A stretch of DNA of 64,000 nt from Apilactobacillus quenuiae. Its GTDB lineage: Bacteria > Bacillota > Bacilli > Lactobacillales > Lactobacillaceae. The DNA is taken from positions 290,113 to 354,112 of the forward strand of contig NZ_POSN01000002.1 in NCBI RefSeq assembly GCF_002994005.1, in the 5' to 3' direction. The number at the start of each line of letters is the position of its first letter. Within the stretch, counting starts at the first letter, position 1. The notes beneath the pieces were generated by a model. That model made no database searches and was not told the origin of the DNA. It saw only the letters and a list, made by a program, of their open reading frames with translations. Shown here piece after piece: positions 43,503 through 52,942 of this stretch. Position numbers and translations under genes: made by a program.

Positions 43503-43543
43503 AAAAGGTTGATAATCATTGATATAAAGGCATTTATAGCAAT

Positions 43544-43578
43544 AAAAAAAGTAGTAATTTAAATTACTACTTTTTTAA
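43544..43578. terminator. Terminator of the GH25 gene
   Basis: A 16-bp perfect palindromic stem (43545-43576, AAAAAAGTAGTAATTT with its complement), ends the leftward lysozyme gene. Confidence 0.85.
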
Positions 43579-43581
43579 ATC

Positions 43582-44919
43582 TTATTTAAATGCACTTTGA
43601 TAAATCCAACCAACTAATTTTCCATGATAATAAGCTTGATAATAATAACTATTCCAACCATCTTTATGAGCACGACGTGTAACTGTCATTTTCTTGTTAG
43701 CATAATCAGATCCATTAGCAGTTGTTACTGTGCTAGCAAAGCCACTATTATTAACATGGTTATGGAATGCTACTTTGGGATTACTTTTCATTACTTTAGT
43801 AGTTGAATATTTAGAATACTTAACATTAGGAACTAATGCATTTGTATTTACCCAACCCATAGCACGACCATTAGAATACATCCGATAGTAAGTTTTTCCA
43901 TTAATAGTTGCGATGGAATTAATATACATACGTTTACGAATGTTTTCACTTACACTTGAAATGGCATAAGTTTTACCAATAAACTTATTATCACCAGGCA
44001 CATGATTATAGAACTTATAGTTATAACCATTCTTAATGGTCATAGTTTTATTTTGTTGAACGTATTGTGTATTTCTTGTTTGTTGTTGTGATTGATTTGA
44101 ATCATTATTTTGAGCTTGGTTTGATGAATTATCGTTATTTTGTGAATTATCATCATTACTTTGGTTATCATCTGATGGTTTTGAATCAGAAGTTGAATTA
44201 TCTCCAATAAACCAATTAGCATCTTTTGAAGTTAATAAATTAGCATCAATGTTCTGACCTAAAGAATTAGAATAAAAGTTACTAGAGAATTGCCATAAGA
44301 CATGTTCTCTACTTGGTTCTTGATTCTGATAAGCAGCAAGCCAATAACCATCATAGTTGCTCACAGCTGATGCAGCATGTGCTTGCATAAAGCTAACATA
44401 AGAATAGAATAAAATCTTACGTTGTCCAACTAATGGACGCAATGCATCAACCCAAGCCTTAGTAGCATTGTTAGTCCCACCAGACTTAACCGTTTGTGAT
44501 TCGTAATCGTTTACATAGAATTTCGCATTAGGAGCACGGCGATATAAAGTTCTAGCTTCATCCGCAGCATCTGCTGGGCTTTCATATTGACTAAATGAAT
44601 AAACTCCATATGGAACCCCATATTTTTCTAACAAGTCACGATTATGATTAAAGGTCTTATCATAATATTGACTACCATATTGCACTCTTAAAATGACAAA
44701 TGGCACTTCACTCTTTAATTGTTGCACTTGTGCATCGGTGAAATTATGTTGCCATTCAGATAAATCATAAACTGTATTACTAGAATTTGCATCGCTAGCA
44801 GTTGCCGCATGGACATTATTTTTAATTGATCCAAAACTAATTGCTAGTAAAGCGGTGGCTACAATCGTTAATAAAACATTTTTTATTTTCATACACTGAT
44901 AGTGAATATTATTCAACAT
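43582..44919 (-). CDS. Secreted GH25 muramidase (lysozyme) with C-terminal SH3/GW-like repeats
   Basis: 445 aa. Signal peptide (KIKNVLLTIVATALLAISFG...VHA). GH25 catalytic domain about 38-225: VYDLSEWQ, FVILRVQYGSQYYD, FYVNDYES with the catalytic Asp-x-Glu, and HVLWQFSSN. A linker of Asn, Ser, Gln and Asp (about 232-280) follows, then two SH3-like wall-binding repeats of the type YKFYNHVPGDNK / VAFHNHVNNSG ... GWIYQSAF. Cleaves peptidoglycan between MurNAc and GlcNAc; likely an autolysin. ATG 44919 is used here; an alternative ATG nine residues later gives a shorter signal peptide. Confidence 0.93.
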   Translation of the reverse strand: MLNNIHYQCMKIKNVLLTIVATALLAISFGSIKNNVHAATASDANSSNTVYDLSEWQHNFTDAQVQQLKSEVPFVILRVQYGSQYYDKTFNHNRDLLEKYGVPYGVYSFSQYESPADAADEARTLYRRAPNAKFYVNDYESQTVKSGGTNNATKAWVDALRPLVGQRKILFYSYVSFMQAHAASAVSNYDGYWLAAYQNQEPSREHVLWQFSSNFYSNSLGQNIDANLLTSKDANWFIGDNSTSDSKPSDDNQSNDDNSQNNDNSSNQAQNNDSNQSQQQTRNTQYVQQNKTMTIKNGYNYKFYNHVPGDNKFIGKTYAISSVSENIRKRMYINSIATINGKTYYRMYSNGRAMGWVNTNALVPNVKYSKYSTTKVMKSNPKVAFHNHVNNSGFASTVTTANGSDYANKKMTVTRRAHKDGWNSYYYQAYYHGKLVGWIYQSAFK

Positions 44920-45036
44920 AATACCCTATATCTTTTACACCTTCCTTCTATAAATAATTATTTATATTGTAACAAAGAGAGGCATCAAAATAGGTTAAAT
45001 AGAGTTTAAATTTTCTTTACAAATATAACACCCACA

Positions 45037-46338
45037 TTAGATACTAATACTAACAACAAAAACCGTGCCTGTTGGATGATTATCACGCACTAAGATTTTT
45101 CCATGATGCTGATTAACAATCCATTGTGCAATTGATAAACCTAAGCCATTTCCACCAGTTTTTGAATTCCTAGATTTATCGGTGCGGTAGAATCGCTCAA
45201 AGATATGTTTTTTATCAAAATCTGAAATACCACTACCAGTGTCTGAAACTGATATTTTCAGATTATTATGATTATTAGTAACCTTAATGTTTATACTGCC
45301 ACCAATTGGTGTATATTTAATCGCATTATCCATTAAGATAACCATTAATTGTTTAATTAAATCACCATCTAAGCTCCCATTTCCGTTTACATTAATATCA
45401 CTTAACAATATTTTTTCTTGACTATTAGTAATTTCAAAAAACGGTTGCACTATATGTTCAAAAAATGGCTTTAATTCCACACTTTGTTTCTTTGACTGAA
45501 TGATATTTGAATCAGAACGGGCCAAAGTTAATAATCTTTGCGTTAAGATCTTCAAATGTTTTGATTCTTCTAGTGTTGTTGAAATCGGCTTAATTTGGTC
45601 AATAACTTTAGCATTCGGTTTTGTCAACAAAAACTCCATTTGATTCTGAATCACTGTTAATGGCGTTCTTAATTCATGCGCAGCATTTGAACTAAATTCT
45701 TTTTGTTTATGCCAGGCCTTCATCACTGGTTTCATACTAGATTTTGAAAGATAATATGCAATAAAAATTGCAATGATCCAAAAGAATATTAACGTGATAA
45801 TTAAAGCTTCTACAAAACTATGCAATGCTAATAAATCAGCATCCACATTTTGTAGAATCAATACATAGTTTCCCGCATAGTCGGGATTAGCATTATACTT
45901 ATCCACTTTTATCAATAATGATCGAAAATGCGTTGTAAAATCACTAGCTTTTAAAGTAACATCTTGAGCATCATTAATACTGTGTTTACTTAAAGTTATT
46001 TTATTTAATAAGCTGTAAGAACGTTGTCCTAACATATTTTTGTTTAAAATTTTACCATCTTTATTAAAAACAATGATGTTAGTTTGAAATGCAGCATTGT
46101 GATTAGGATTAAATGGTATAGGGTGATCTTGGGGTTGAACAGAAAGTGGTCCTTGATTCACATTTCTTTCAATTCGATGTTTTTGGCTATAAAGACCCGC
46201 ATCAATATTAGAATAAATAGAATTTTGAAAGAAAAAATAAACAATAAATCCCAAAAGCGCAAACAAAATGGCGAAACCAATTAATTCTTTAATAAAGAAC
46301 TTTAATTGTTGCTTGTGTTCTAAAACTTTTTCTTTCAC
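45037..46338 (-). CDS. Sensor histidine kinase
   Basis: 433 aa. Two membrane helices (about 12-34 and 180-200) bracket an extracytoplasmic sensor of about 145 residues. Cytoplasmic part: H-box SSNAAHELRTPLTVIQNQ with the phospho-acceptor His, N-box DNAIKYTPIGG, G1 SDTGSGISDFDKKHIFERFYR and G2 GGNGLGLSIA. Complete kinase, no PAS; the sensor ligand is unknown. Its start codon overlaps the stop of the response regulator by one base. Together they probably control the divergent glycosylation operon (see the 11-bp repeats at 47.05 kb). Confidence 0.92.
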   Translation of the reverse strand: MKEKVLEHKQQLKFFIKELIGFAILFALLGFIVYFFFQNSIYSNIDAGLYSQKHRIERNVNQGPLSVQPQDHPIPFNPNHNAAFQTNIIVFNKDGKILNKNMLGQRSYSLLNKITLSKHSINDAQDVTLKASDFTTHFRSLLIKVDKYNANPDYAGNYVLILQNVDADLLALHSFVEALIITLIFFWIIAIFIAYYLSKSSMKPVMKAWHKQKEFSSNAAHELRTPLTVIQNQMEFLLTKPNAKVIDQIKPISTTLEESKHLKILTQRLLTLARSDSNIIQSKKQSVELKPFFEHIVQPFFEITNSQEKILLSDINVNGNGSLDGDLIKQLMVILMDNAIKYTPIGGSINIKVTNNHNNLKISVSDTGSGISDFDKKHIFERFYRTDKSRNSKTGGNGLGLSIAQWIVNQHHGKILVRDNHPTGTVFVVSISI

Positions 46339-47024
46339 TATTCAGCACCCTCTAGCATATAGCCCACGTTACGCAATGTTTTAATTGGATTTTCTCCTGA
46401 AATTTGTTTAATTTTCTTTCTTAAATTACTCATATAAACCTCAACTACTGTTAATGAGGTTTCTGATTCAAAGCCCCATAAACGATCAAAAATTTGATCT
46501 TTAGTAATGATGGTTGAAGGATTTTGTAAAAAATAAACCAATAAATCATATTCTTTACCATTTAATTGTAATTGCTGGTCTTTATATTCAACTTCATGCC
46601 GGTTAAACTCAACTGTAAATCCAGCATATTTTAATTGATTATTATTACCAATTCGACCTGCTCGTTTTAGTAAAGCTTTAACTCGCATCACTAATTCTTC
46701 ACGGTGAAATGGTTTAGTTAAATAATCATCCGCACCTAGTTCAAAACCTCTAACTTTATCGCTTAAGGTATCTTTAGCAGTTAATATCAATACTGGCATA
46801 TCAATTTCATCTACATTTCTCCAATGTTTCAAAATATCATAGCCACCAATTTCTGGAAGCATTAAATCTAAAATGGCAATATCATAAATACCATCTTTAC
46901 CCAGCATTTGGCCTTCAAAACCATCATGGACAACTTTAGTTTTACCGATTGGTTTTAAAAATTGTTCCACACTATCTGCAAGTGCTTCATCATCTTCTAC
47001 AATTAAAATATTTAAGTCTTCCAT
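46338..47024 (-). CDS. OmpR-family response regulator
   Basis: 228 aa. Receiver domain with the acidic pair EDDEAL near residue 10, phospho-acceptor Asp in AILDLMLPEIGG (about 55) and Lys in LTKPFHREEL (about 105). C-terminal winged helix from about 130 (LNGKEYDLLVYFLQ; DRLWGFESETSLTVVEVYMSNLRKKI). It is co-transcribed with the kinase, one base overlapping. The divergent promoter region contains four direct repeats with 11-bp spacing, the usual target geometry for OmpR/PhoB-type dimers. Confidence 0.93.
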   Translation of the reverse strand: MEDLNILIVEDDEALADSVEQFLKPIGKTKVVHDGFEGQMLGKDGIYDIAILDLMLPEIGGYDILKHWRNVDEIDMPVLILTAKDTLSDKVRGFELGADDYLTKPFHREELVMRVKALLKRAGRIGNNNQLKYAGFTVEFNRHEVEYKDQQLQLNGKEYDLLVYFLQNPSTIITKDQIFDRLWGFESETSLTVVEVYMSNLRKKIKQISGENPIKTLRNVGYMLEGAE

Positions 47025-47046
47025 TTAAATACCTCCAAATTTTCTT

Positions 47047-47101
47047 TTTAAGTTTTCTTTATGATTAGTTTAAGTTTAGTTTATGTTGCTTAAATTATAC
47101 T
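47047..47101 (+). promoter_or_regulatory. Four 11-bp-spaced direct repeats and -10 of the gtrA operon
   Basis: TTTAAG, TTTATG, TTTAAG and TTTATG start at 47047, 47058, 47069 and 47080, exactly 11 bases apart. A -10-like TATACT (47096-47101) follows ten bases after the last copy. This is how OmpR/PhoB-type activators bind just upstream of -10. No separate -35 is visible. Confidence 0.65.
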
Positions 47102-47133
47102 TAAAACATTCATATAGAAAGGAAATGGCCAAT

Positions 47134-47517
47134 ATGACATTATGGATTAAGCAATTTCTTAAGTTCGGTATCACTGGCTTAATTAATACCATTTTAACTT
47201 ATATTATATATACATTATTATGGCAAATGACTTCTCCTACCATTGCGATAGCATTTGGATATGGCATCACTTCAATTATTGGCATAACGGTTAACAAACA
47301 ATGGGTATTTAAGTCTAAAAATGATTTAAGCAAGCTTGCTTTTAGATACTATACAACTTATCTATTAACATGGCTATTGAGTGTTATGATCACTCATTTA
47401 ATAAGTCATCAATCTACAATCAATGGACAAATTATTCCATTAATTGCTTTAATTATTACCATACCGATAAATTTTTGTTTAAGCAAATACTGGGTATTTT
47501 CTAATCATCAGAATTAA
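47134..47517 (+). CDS. GtrA-family membrane protein (putative lipid-linked sugar flippase)
   Basis: 127 aa from ATG 47134, which follows AAAGGA by ten bases; an earlier in-frame start would overlap the regulatory repeats. Four membrane helices and the GtrA features FLKFGITGLINTILTYIIY and NKQWVFKSKN near residue 60. GtrA-like proteins are thought to move undecaprenyl-phosphate-linked sugars across the membrane. First gene of gtrA-GT39-GT2; it stops 12 bases before the GT39 gene. Confidence 0.88.
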   Translation: MTLWIKQFLKFGITGLINTILTYIIYTLLWQMTSPTIAIAFGYGITSIIGITVNKQWVFKSKNDLSKLAFRYYTTYLLTWLLSVMITHLISHQSTINGQIIPLIALIITIPINFCLSKYWVFSNHQN

Positions 47518-47529
47518 GGAGGAATAAGA

Positions 47530-49635
47530 ATGAAAAAGAAAAATCGATCAAAAGCTAATCATTATAAATTTAATATCGATTGGATTTTAGCAATTATCTT
47601 AGCGATTGCATTAGTCCTATATGGATATGGGACTTGGAAAACCGGTTCTGCCAATGATTTTTATACTTCTGCGATTACTAGCATGACGCAAAGTTTTAAA
47701 AATTTTTGGTATGCCAGTTTTGATCCTGCTGGATACATTACGGTAGACAAACCACCAGTTGCTTTATGGTTTATGGCTATCTCAGCTAAAATATTTGGTG
47801 TCTCGAACTTTAGTGTCGTTTTACCTTCTGTTTTATTCGGCATTGGTTCCGTTTATTTAATGTATCGACTAGTAAAACCTAAATTTGGTACAAATGCTGG
47901 TCGCATTGCAGCATTTGTAATGACCACCACGCCAATTGTGGTTGCTGATTCCAGAACTAATAATATGGATGCTACATTAGTTTATTTCCTATTATTGTCA
48001 TTATGGATGTTACAAAAAGCTGTCGACAGGAAAAATATTTTCTGGTTAATGGGCAGTTTTGCCTTAATTGGATTCTCTTTCAATATCAAAATGCTCCAAG
48101 CATTCATGATTGTGCCAGCAATACTGTTATTTTACTGGATCGCAAGTAAAAATAATTGGAAAAAAAAGATAGTCCATACCATGCTAGCAATGATTTCACT
48201 AACGATACTAACCCTTGCATGGCCTTTATCAGTGGATATGACATCAGCCAATAATCGTCCTTATGAAGGTGGCTCAGAACATAATTCAGTCATGGAATTA
48301 GCATTTGGATATAATGGAGCCCAAAGATTATTAGGCCAAACTACTGGTACTGGTGGAACATTTAAAGGGATGGGCAATCAAAAGTCTAAAAGTAACAATA
48401 ATCAAGCTAATAAAAACCAACCTACTCCACCTAAGATGAACAAAAATAATCAACGAAAAGGTAATCTGAAAATGCCTGTTGGAAATAAACCTGCTGGGAT
48501 GAAACATGGCGGTGCTCCAGGTGGAGGCGGTAGTATCTTTAATATTGGTACTGCCGGCCCTCTAAGACTATTTCAATCAGCGTTGGGGCCACAAATTAGT
48601 TGGCTGTTACCATTTGCGATTATTGGTATGATTGCAGCTTACATCGTATATGGTGATCCTAGAAGAAAATGGTATCAAACTACTGAAAAGCAAAATCAAA
48701 TTGTGCTATGGACTGGTTGGTTAGTATTAGTAGGTGGTTTCTTCTCGGTCGCTAGTTTTTTCCATCCCTATTACACCATCATGTTAGCGCCCGCAATTGC
48801 CGCTTTAAGTGGGATTGGTTTAATGGGCATGTTAAAATCATTAAAATTATTTAATCGTAAAGATATTCGTTTTTACTTCTTACCACTTGCCATCACGATT
48901 ACTTCAATGCTTCAAGCATGGTATGTATCAAGTTATTACTCATGGTTAGCAATTATCATTTTGATTATTGGAATTGCCGCTAGCTTGGGCATCGTATTTA
49001 TCAAGTCTAAAAAGATTATGAAAAATATTATCATTGCCGGATTAATCACCATTTCAGTGGCTCCTAGTTTCTGGTCCATGACCCCTACAATTGCTAAAAC
49101 TTCTGACGCCATTCCTAGTTCTGGTCCTGATTTGTTAAATCATAATGGCTATCAAGGTGGCATTGGCAATGGCTATGTAAATAATAAATTATTAAATTAT
49201 TTACAAAAGCATCAGGGCAACGCCAAATATCTATTTGCTACTGCTGACTCAGGAACTGCGGCCCCTTATATCATTAAAACCAAGCAAGCGGTAATGGCTA
49301 TGGGCGGTTTTAATGGTACTGACCCTGCAATGACTTTGTCTAAATTTAAACAACTAGTTAAGTCCGGCCAAGTTAAATACTATTTAGATGCTGGAAAAGC
49401 TGGTGCAATTAACAGTTCAATCGTTAATTGGATCAAAAAGCATGGTAAAAAAGTATCGGCAAAAGAATACGTTGGTACGTCTATTGCAAATAATCAACAA
49501 GTCAGCCCTAGTCGCATGAAAAAATCTGGTATTCCTAATCGAATGATGCCACAAAAAGTATCTAATCATCAGATGAATGGTGGTCCGCAAAGTTCAAGCG
49601 AAACATTGTATGACCTTTCAAGTGTTTATAAATAA
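47530..49635 (+). CDS. YkcB-like GT39-family membrane glycosyltransferase
   Basis: 701 aa. The N-terminal membrane part (about 15-240) is a GT-C glycosyltransferase of the GT39/ArnT type: YTSAITSMTQSFKNFWYASF and DPAGYITVDKPPVALWFMAI contain the family Asp-x-Pro-like loop. Residues about 275-335 form an unusual Asn/Lys/Gly-rich low-complexity loop. Another block of membrane helices follows, then an extracellular C-terminal domain of about 170 residues (ATADSGTAAPYIIK) typical of YkcB. It probably transfers a sugar from a lipid-phosphate donor made by the adjacent GT2 enzyme. RBS AAGGAGGA. Confidence 0.88.
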   Translation: MKKKNRSKANHYKFNIDWILAIILAIALVLYGYGTWKTGSANDFYTSAITSMTQSFKNFWYASFDPAGYITVDKPPVALWFMAISAKIFGVSNFSVVLPSVLFGIGSVYLMYRLVKPKFGTNAGRIAAFVMTTTPIVVADSRTNNMDATLVYFLLLSLWMLQKAVDRKNIFWLMGSFALIGFSFNIKMLQAFMIVPAILLFYWIASKNNWKKKIVHTMLAMISLTILTLAWPLSVDMTSANNRPYEGGSEHNSVMELAFGYNGAQRLLGQTTGTGGTFKGMGNQKSKSNNNQANKNQPTPPKMNKNNQRKGNLKMPVGNKPAGMKHGGAPGGGGSIFNIGTAGPLRLFQSALGPQISWLLPFAIIGMIAAYIVYGDPRRKWYQTTEKQNQIVLWTGWLVLVGGFFSVASFFHPYYTIMLAPAIAALSGIGLMGMLKSLKLFNRKDIRFYFLPLAITITSMLQAWYVSSYYSWLAIIILIIGIAASLGIVFIKSKKIMKNIIIAGLITISVAPSFWSMTPTIAKTSDAIPSSGPDLLNHNGYQGGIGNGYVNNKLLNYLQKHQGNAKYLFATADSGTAAPYIIKTKQAVMAMGGFNGTDPAMTLSKFKQLVKSGQVKYYLDAGKAGAINSSIVNWIKKHGKKVSAKEYVGTSIANNQQVSPSRMKKSGIPNRMMPQKVSNHQMNGGPQSSSETLYDLSSVYK

Positions 49636-49652
49636 TTGTTGGGAGGTAAAAT

Positions 49653-50612
49653 ATGCAAAACAGTCAAAAATTAATTTCAATTGTATTACCAGTTTTCAAT
49701 GAAGAAGCTGGCATTGAAAATACAATTAAAGTATTAGAAAAATTTATTAAATATCAAGCAGACCAATATGAACTGATCTTTGTTGATGATGGCTCCAAAG
49801 ACAAAAGTGTTGCAATCATCAAGCAATCACAAAACAAATATCAAAATATTAAAATTATTGAATTTTCACGTAATTTTGGTCATCAATTAGCGATTACTGC
49901 TGGCATTAGATATGCTAACGGTGATGCTGTGATTGTTATGGATGCCGATTTACAAGACCCCCCTTCAGTCATTCCTAATATGCTGCAAAAATGGCGCGCT
50001 GGATATGATGTCGTTTATGGAAAAAGACTAATCAGAGAAGGAGAGACTCTATTTAAAAAATTAACTGCGAAAATCTTTTATAGAGTAATGCAAAGAATTT
50101 CTAGTATTGAAATTCCATTGGACACTGGGGATTTTAGATTAATGGATCGTAAAGTAATAAATGCTTTATCAAAATTGAAAGAACCAGAACCATTTGTCAG
50201 AGGATTAGTCAGCTGGGTGGGATTTAAGCAAACTTGCGTTCAATATGAACGCCAAGAAAGATTAGCTGGTGAAACTAAGTATCCGCTTTCTAAAATGATA
50301 CGTTTAGCAAGTGATGGAATCACATCCTTTTCTGATGTGCCACTCAAATTGATCAATTATATAGGTACTGTTAGCATCCTGATTGGTTTAATCTATGGCT
50401 TCATAATGCTATTTCATCAATTCACCACGCTAATTTTTGCGACTTCCGCACTATTTATACTAAGTGGAACAATCATGCTAGGAATGGGGATTATTGGAAA
50501 CTATTTATTTAGAACCTTTGATGCGTCTAAACGTCGTCCGCAATATGTAGTTGCGAATAGTTATGGATTTCAAAGTAACTGTAAAAATATAAAAAACATT
50601 AAAACAAAATAA
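49653..50612 (+). CDS. YkcC-like GT2 polyprenyl-phosphate glycosyltransferase
   Basis: 319 aa. N-terminal GT-A domain of dolichol-phosphate-mannose-synthase type: SIVLPVFNEEAGIENT, IFVDDGSKDKS, VMDADLQDPPSVIP (DxD) and ALSKLKEPEPFVRGLVSWVGF. Two C-terminal membrane helices (about 235-255, 265-290). It makes a polyprenyl-phosphate sugar on the inner face, the likely donor for the GT39 enzyme after flipping by GtrA. Last gene of the operon; RBS GGGAGG is 17 bases after the preceding stop codon. Confidence 0.92.
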   Translation: MQNSQKLISIVLPVFNEEAGIENTIKVLEKFIKYQADQYELIFVDDGSKDKSVAIIKQSQNKYQNIKIIEFSRNFGHQLAITAGIRYANGDAVIVMDADLQDPPSVIPNMLQKWRAGYDVVYGKRLIREGETLFKKLTAKIFYRVMQRISSIEIPLDTGDFRLMDRKVINALSKLKEPEPFVRGLVSWVGFKQTCVQYERQERLAGETKYPLSKMIRLASDGITSFSDVPLKLINYIGTVSILIGLIYGFIMLFHQFTTLIFATSALFILSGTIMLGMGIIGNYLFRTFDASKRRPQYVVANSYGFQSNCKNIKNIKTK

Positions 50613-50620
50613 GGGTTAAT

Positions 50621-50657
50621 AAAAGGGATGCATTATATGCACCCCCCTTTTTTGTCA
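50621..50657 (+). terminator. Terminator of the gtrA-GT39-GT2 operon
   Basis: Stem AAAAGGG-N-TGCA/TGCA-N-CCCCTTTTTT. Confidence 0.8.
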
Positions 50658-50736
50658 TCTAGCCTTGTCATACTAGGAATTGTATACTTTTTTTGATAAA
50701 ATAATGGTAATTATAAATTAGAAAGAGTAATTAATA

Positions 50737-51672
50737 TTGAAAACCTGGAATACTATCAGAAGGTGTTTATATATTTTAATCGCCATTAGCATGGTTACAG
50801 GAATTAGTGAATTTAAAACTAGTGAATTAAACATCTGGATTACGCAAATATTATCTGTATTTACTACTTTACTTTTAATCTACATAATTATGCCTAGTCG
50901 TGAAAGAAACTTGTTAAAGACCATTTATTTCAATCTTACTGGTCGTAAATCTTTCATCTTCAAAATCAAATATAATAAACATGAAAATCTAAAATATGAT
51001 GATTCAAAAGTAGAAATGAACCAAGAAAGTTTTTATCAACAGTCTAATAAGTTCAATCAAAAAATTGAACAACTCCAAATGCAAAAGAATAGTTTAGAAG
51101 AAACCATCGATTCAATGAATGCATACAAACAAAAACTAAGCCAACAGGTAAATGAAATCAATAAAATTTATCAAGATTTAAGCTATTTAAAAAATGAAAA
51201 GAATGATCTTTTAAATGAAGTTGATGAATTAAAGCAAAAAAAAGAAAAGTTAAAAGCAAAAACTTTAAGCAGCCAATATACCGAATTCTTACAATATCAA
51301 GCTAAAAAGAAATTAAATAATATCGATAATTTTGATGGCTATCAATTCGAGAATTTCACTTGCAAATTATTAAGCAAACTAGGTTTTCAAGATGTTAAAT
51401 TAACCAAGGGTAGTAGTGATTATGGCATTGATGTACTCGCTAAAAATGGTGATACTACTTACGGTTTTCAATGTAAACTATATTCTTCACCGGTTGGCAT
51501 TAAAGCCGTTCAAGAAGTTAGTTCCGGTATTGAATATTATAAATGTAAAAAAGCCATTGTTATTAGTAATAGTTACTTCACCCCTCATGCAATCACTGCC
51601 AGTAAAGAATTAAATGTTGATCTTTGGAATCGTGATAAGTTATTAGATTTATTAACAGAAATAATTGAGTAA
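50737..51672 (+). CDS. Membrane-tethered Mrr-like restriction endonuclease with coiled coil
   Basis: 311 aa. Start TTG 50737 (AAAGAG nine bases upstream). Two hydrophobic segments at about 10-22 and 32-49, then a coiled coil about 85-175 (QMQKNSLEETIDSMNAYKQ; YLKNEKNDLLNEVDELK). The C-terminal Mrr-like PD-(D/E)xK domain about 200-305 keeps FENFTCKLLSKLGF, the Asp in SSDYGIDVLA and the QxK motif FQCKLY. Mrr nucleases cut modified or foreign DNA; membrane tethering by the helices is unusual but seen in some relatives. A single gene with its own terminator. Confidence 0.85.
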   Translation: MKTWNTIRRCLYILIAISMVTGISEFKTSELNIWITQILSVFTTLLLIYIIMPSRERNLLKTIYFNLTGRKSFIFKIKYNKHENLKYDDSKVEMNQESFYQQSNKFNQKIEQLQMQKNSLEETIDSMNAYKQKLSQQVNEINKIYQDLSYLKNEKNDLLNEVDELKQKKEKLKAKTLSSQYTEFLQYQAKKKLNNIDNFDGYQFENFTCKLLSKLGFQDVKLTKGSSDYGIDVLAKNGDTTYGFQCKLYSSPVGIKAVQEVSSGIEYYKCKKAIVISNSYFTPHAITASKELNVDLWNRDKLLDLLTEIIE

Positions 51673-51674
51673 AG

Positions 51675-51705
51675 AAAAAGAGCAGCCAATGGCTGCTCTT
51701 TTCCT
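51675..51705 (+). terminator. Terminator of the Mrr-like gene
   Basis: Stem AAAAGAGCAGCC/GGCTGCTCTTTT with tiny loop. Confidence 0.85.
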
Positions 51706-51770
51706 GCTTGATGAGTTACTTTTCTTATTTTATGCGATTTTACAAATTATTTAAACCATTTCGAACAATT

Positions 51771-52730
51771 TTATTTTTTAAATTGACGCATTTTCTCAGC
51801 TAAATGAACCTCATGCACTACAAATTCATGGGTTCGGCAGACATAATCATTTTCTCGACCTATTTTAGCAATATAACCATTAATGTAATCAATTTCTGTA
51901 TTTCTACCTTTTGAAAAGTCCTGATACATTGATGGATAATGATATTTTAATTTATGACAATTATCAACTACTAATTGCACATTTGATTGGCGAGTTCCAA
52001 TCAAAGGAATATCAGCTCTTTCACAAGCATCAAAAGATTCATTAAAAAGTTGTGCTGCCATATCTGGCACTCCATCATATTGAATTAATTCACCCATTTT
52101 AATTTCAAACATTGTACATAAAGTATTAACAACTGCATTAAAAATAACTTTAGTCATACACATGCCAAGCCAATCATCTGCCATTTCAGGACCTAACGTA
52201 GCTTTTTTTAGATCAGTAAAGACTTGCTTGTTTACATCATCCACTGGATAATTTTTATATGGAGCCATATGCATAGCTTCCCCATTTTTAGGCCCCATGA
52301 AATCAACATCCCCTGGTCCTGATAACACAGTGGCAATCATTGCCGTCCCAGTAATAATATGAGTTTCATCGAAATATTCAGCTAACTTTTCAAAATGTCC
52401 CATTCCATTCATTGCAGAAAAAACATATTGATCTGAATGAAATAGTCCTGATTTACTATCACGCTTTAACTCTTCAGATAACTGCATTTGCTTTTTAAAA
52501 ACAATCCAAACATCTGGATGTCCTTGATATTCTTCTGGATAATAAATATTAATTGGAACTAAATGACGATTCTCATGATCTCTAGAAACATACACTCCAC
52601 CCTGTGATTTAACCTTTTCAACATTTGGTTCCCAAGTATCAATAAAATCAACATCTACTTCTGCATTTTCTTGTAGCAAAATTCCATAACGGTAACCCAT
52701 TGCGCCAGCACCAATAACCCCATATTTCAT
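51771..52730 (-). CDS. Ketopantoate reductase family protein (ApbA/PanE)
   Basis: 319 aa from ATG 52730, just after GGAGTGG; the longer open frame upstream is disregarded. NADP-binding motif GVIGAGAMGYRYG (about 4-16); catalytic Lys in MTKVIFNAVVNTLC (about 175), with the family ending YHYPSMYQDF and GRNTEIDYINGYI. Converts ketopantoate to pantoate in CoA synthesis, though family members also reduce other 2-oxo acids. No other pan gene is adjacent, so the exact role is inferred. Confidence 0.88.
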   Translation of the reverse strand: MKYGVIGAGAMGYRYGILLQENAEVDVDFIDTWEPNVEKVKSQGGVYVSRDHENRHLVPINIYYPEEYQGHPDVWIVFKKQMQLSEELKRDSKSGLFHSDQYVFSAMNGMGHFEKLAEYFDETHIITGTAMIATVLSGPGDVDFMGPKNGEAMHMAPYKNYPVDDVNKQVFTDLKKATLGPEMADDWLGMCMTKVIFNAVVNTLCTMFEIKMGELIQYDGVPDMAAQLFNESFDACERADIPLIGTRQSNVQLVVDNCHKLKYHYPSMYQDFSKGRNTEIDYINGYIAKIGRENDYVCRTHEFVVHEVHLAEKMRQFKK

Positions 52731-52942
52731 ATTTACCACTCCATTTTTATTAAAGTTAATGTTTAATCTATCGCTTAAATTAGAATAAGTCAATCGTATT
52801 TTAATCTATTTTTAATTTTAAGATGACACTAAATAATTTTGTTTCATTACCAAATGACTTAAAATAAGGACTGATAACGGGTATACTGTATTTAGTATAG
52901 TTATTTACATACAATTTTATATAAGAAACGGGGAATGTTCTG

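Noticed and set aside
44040-44222. 60-residue frame opposite or within the GH25 linker
   Set aside because: It is a product of the low-complexity Asn/Gln linker of the GH25 gene in another frame; no RBS.
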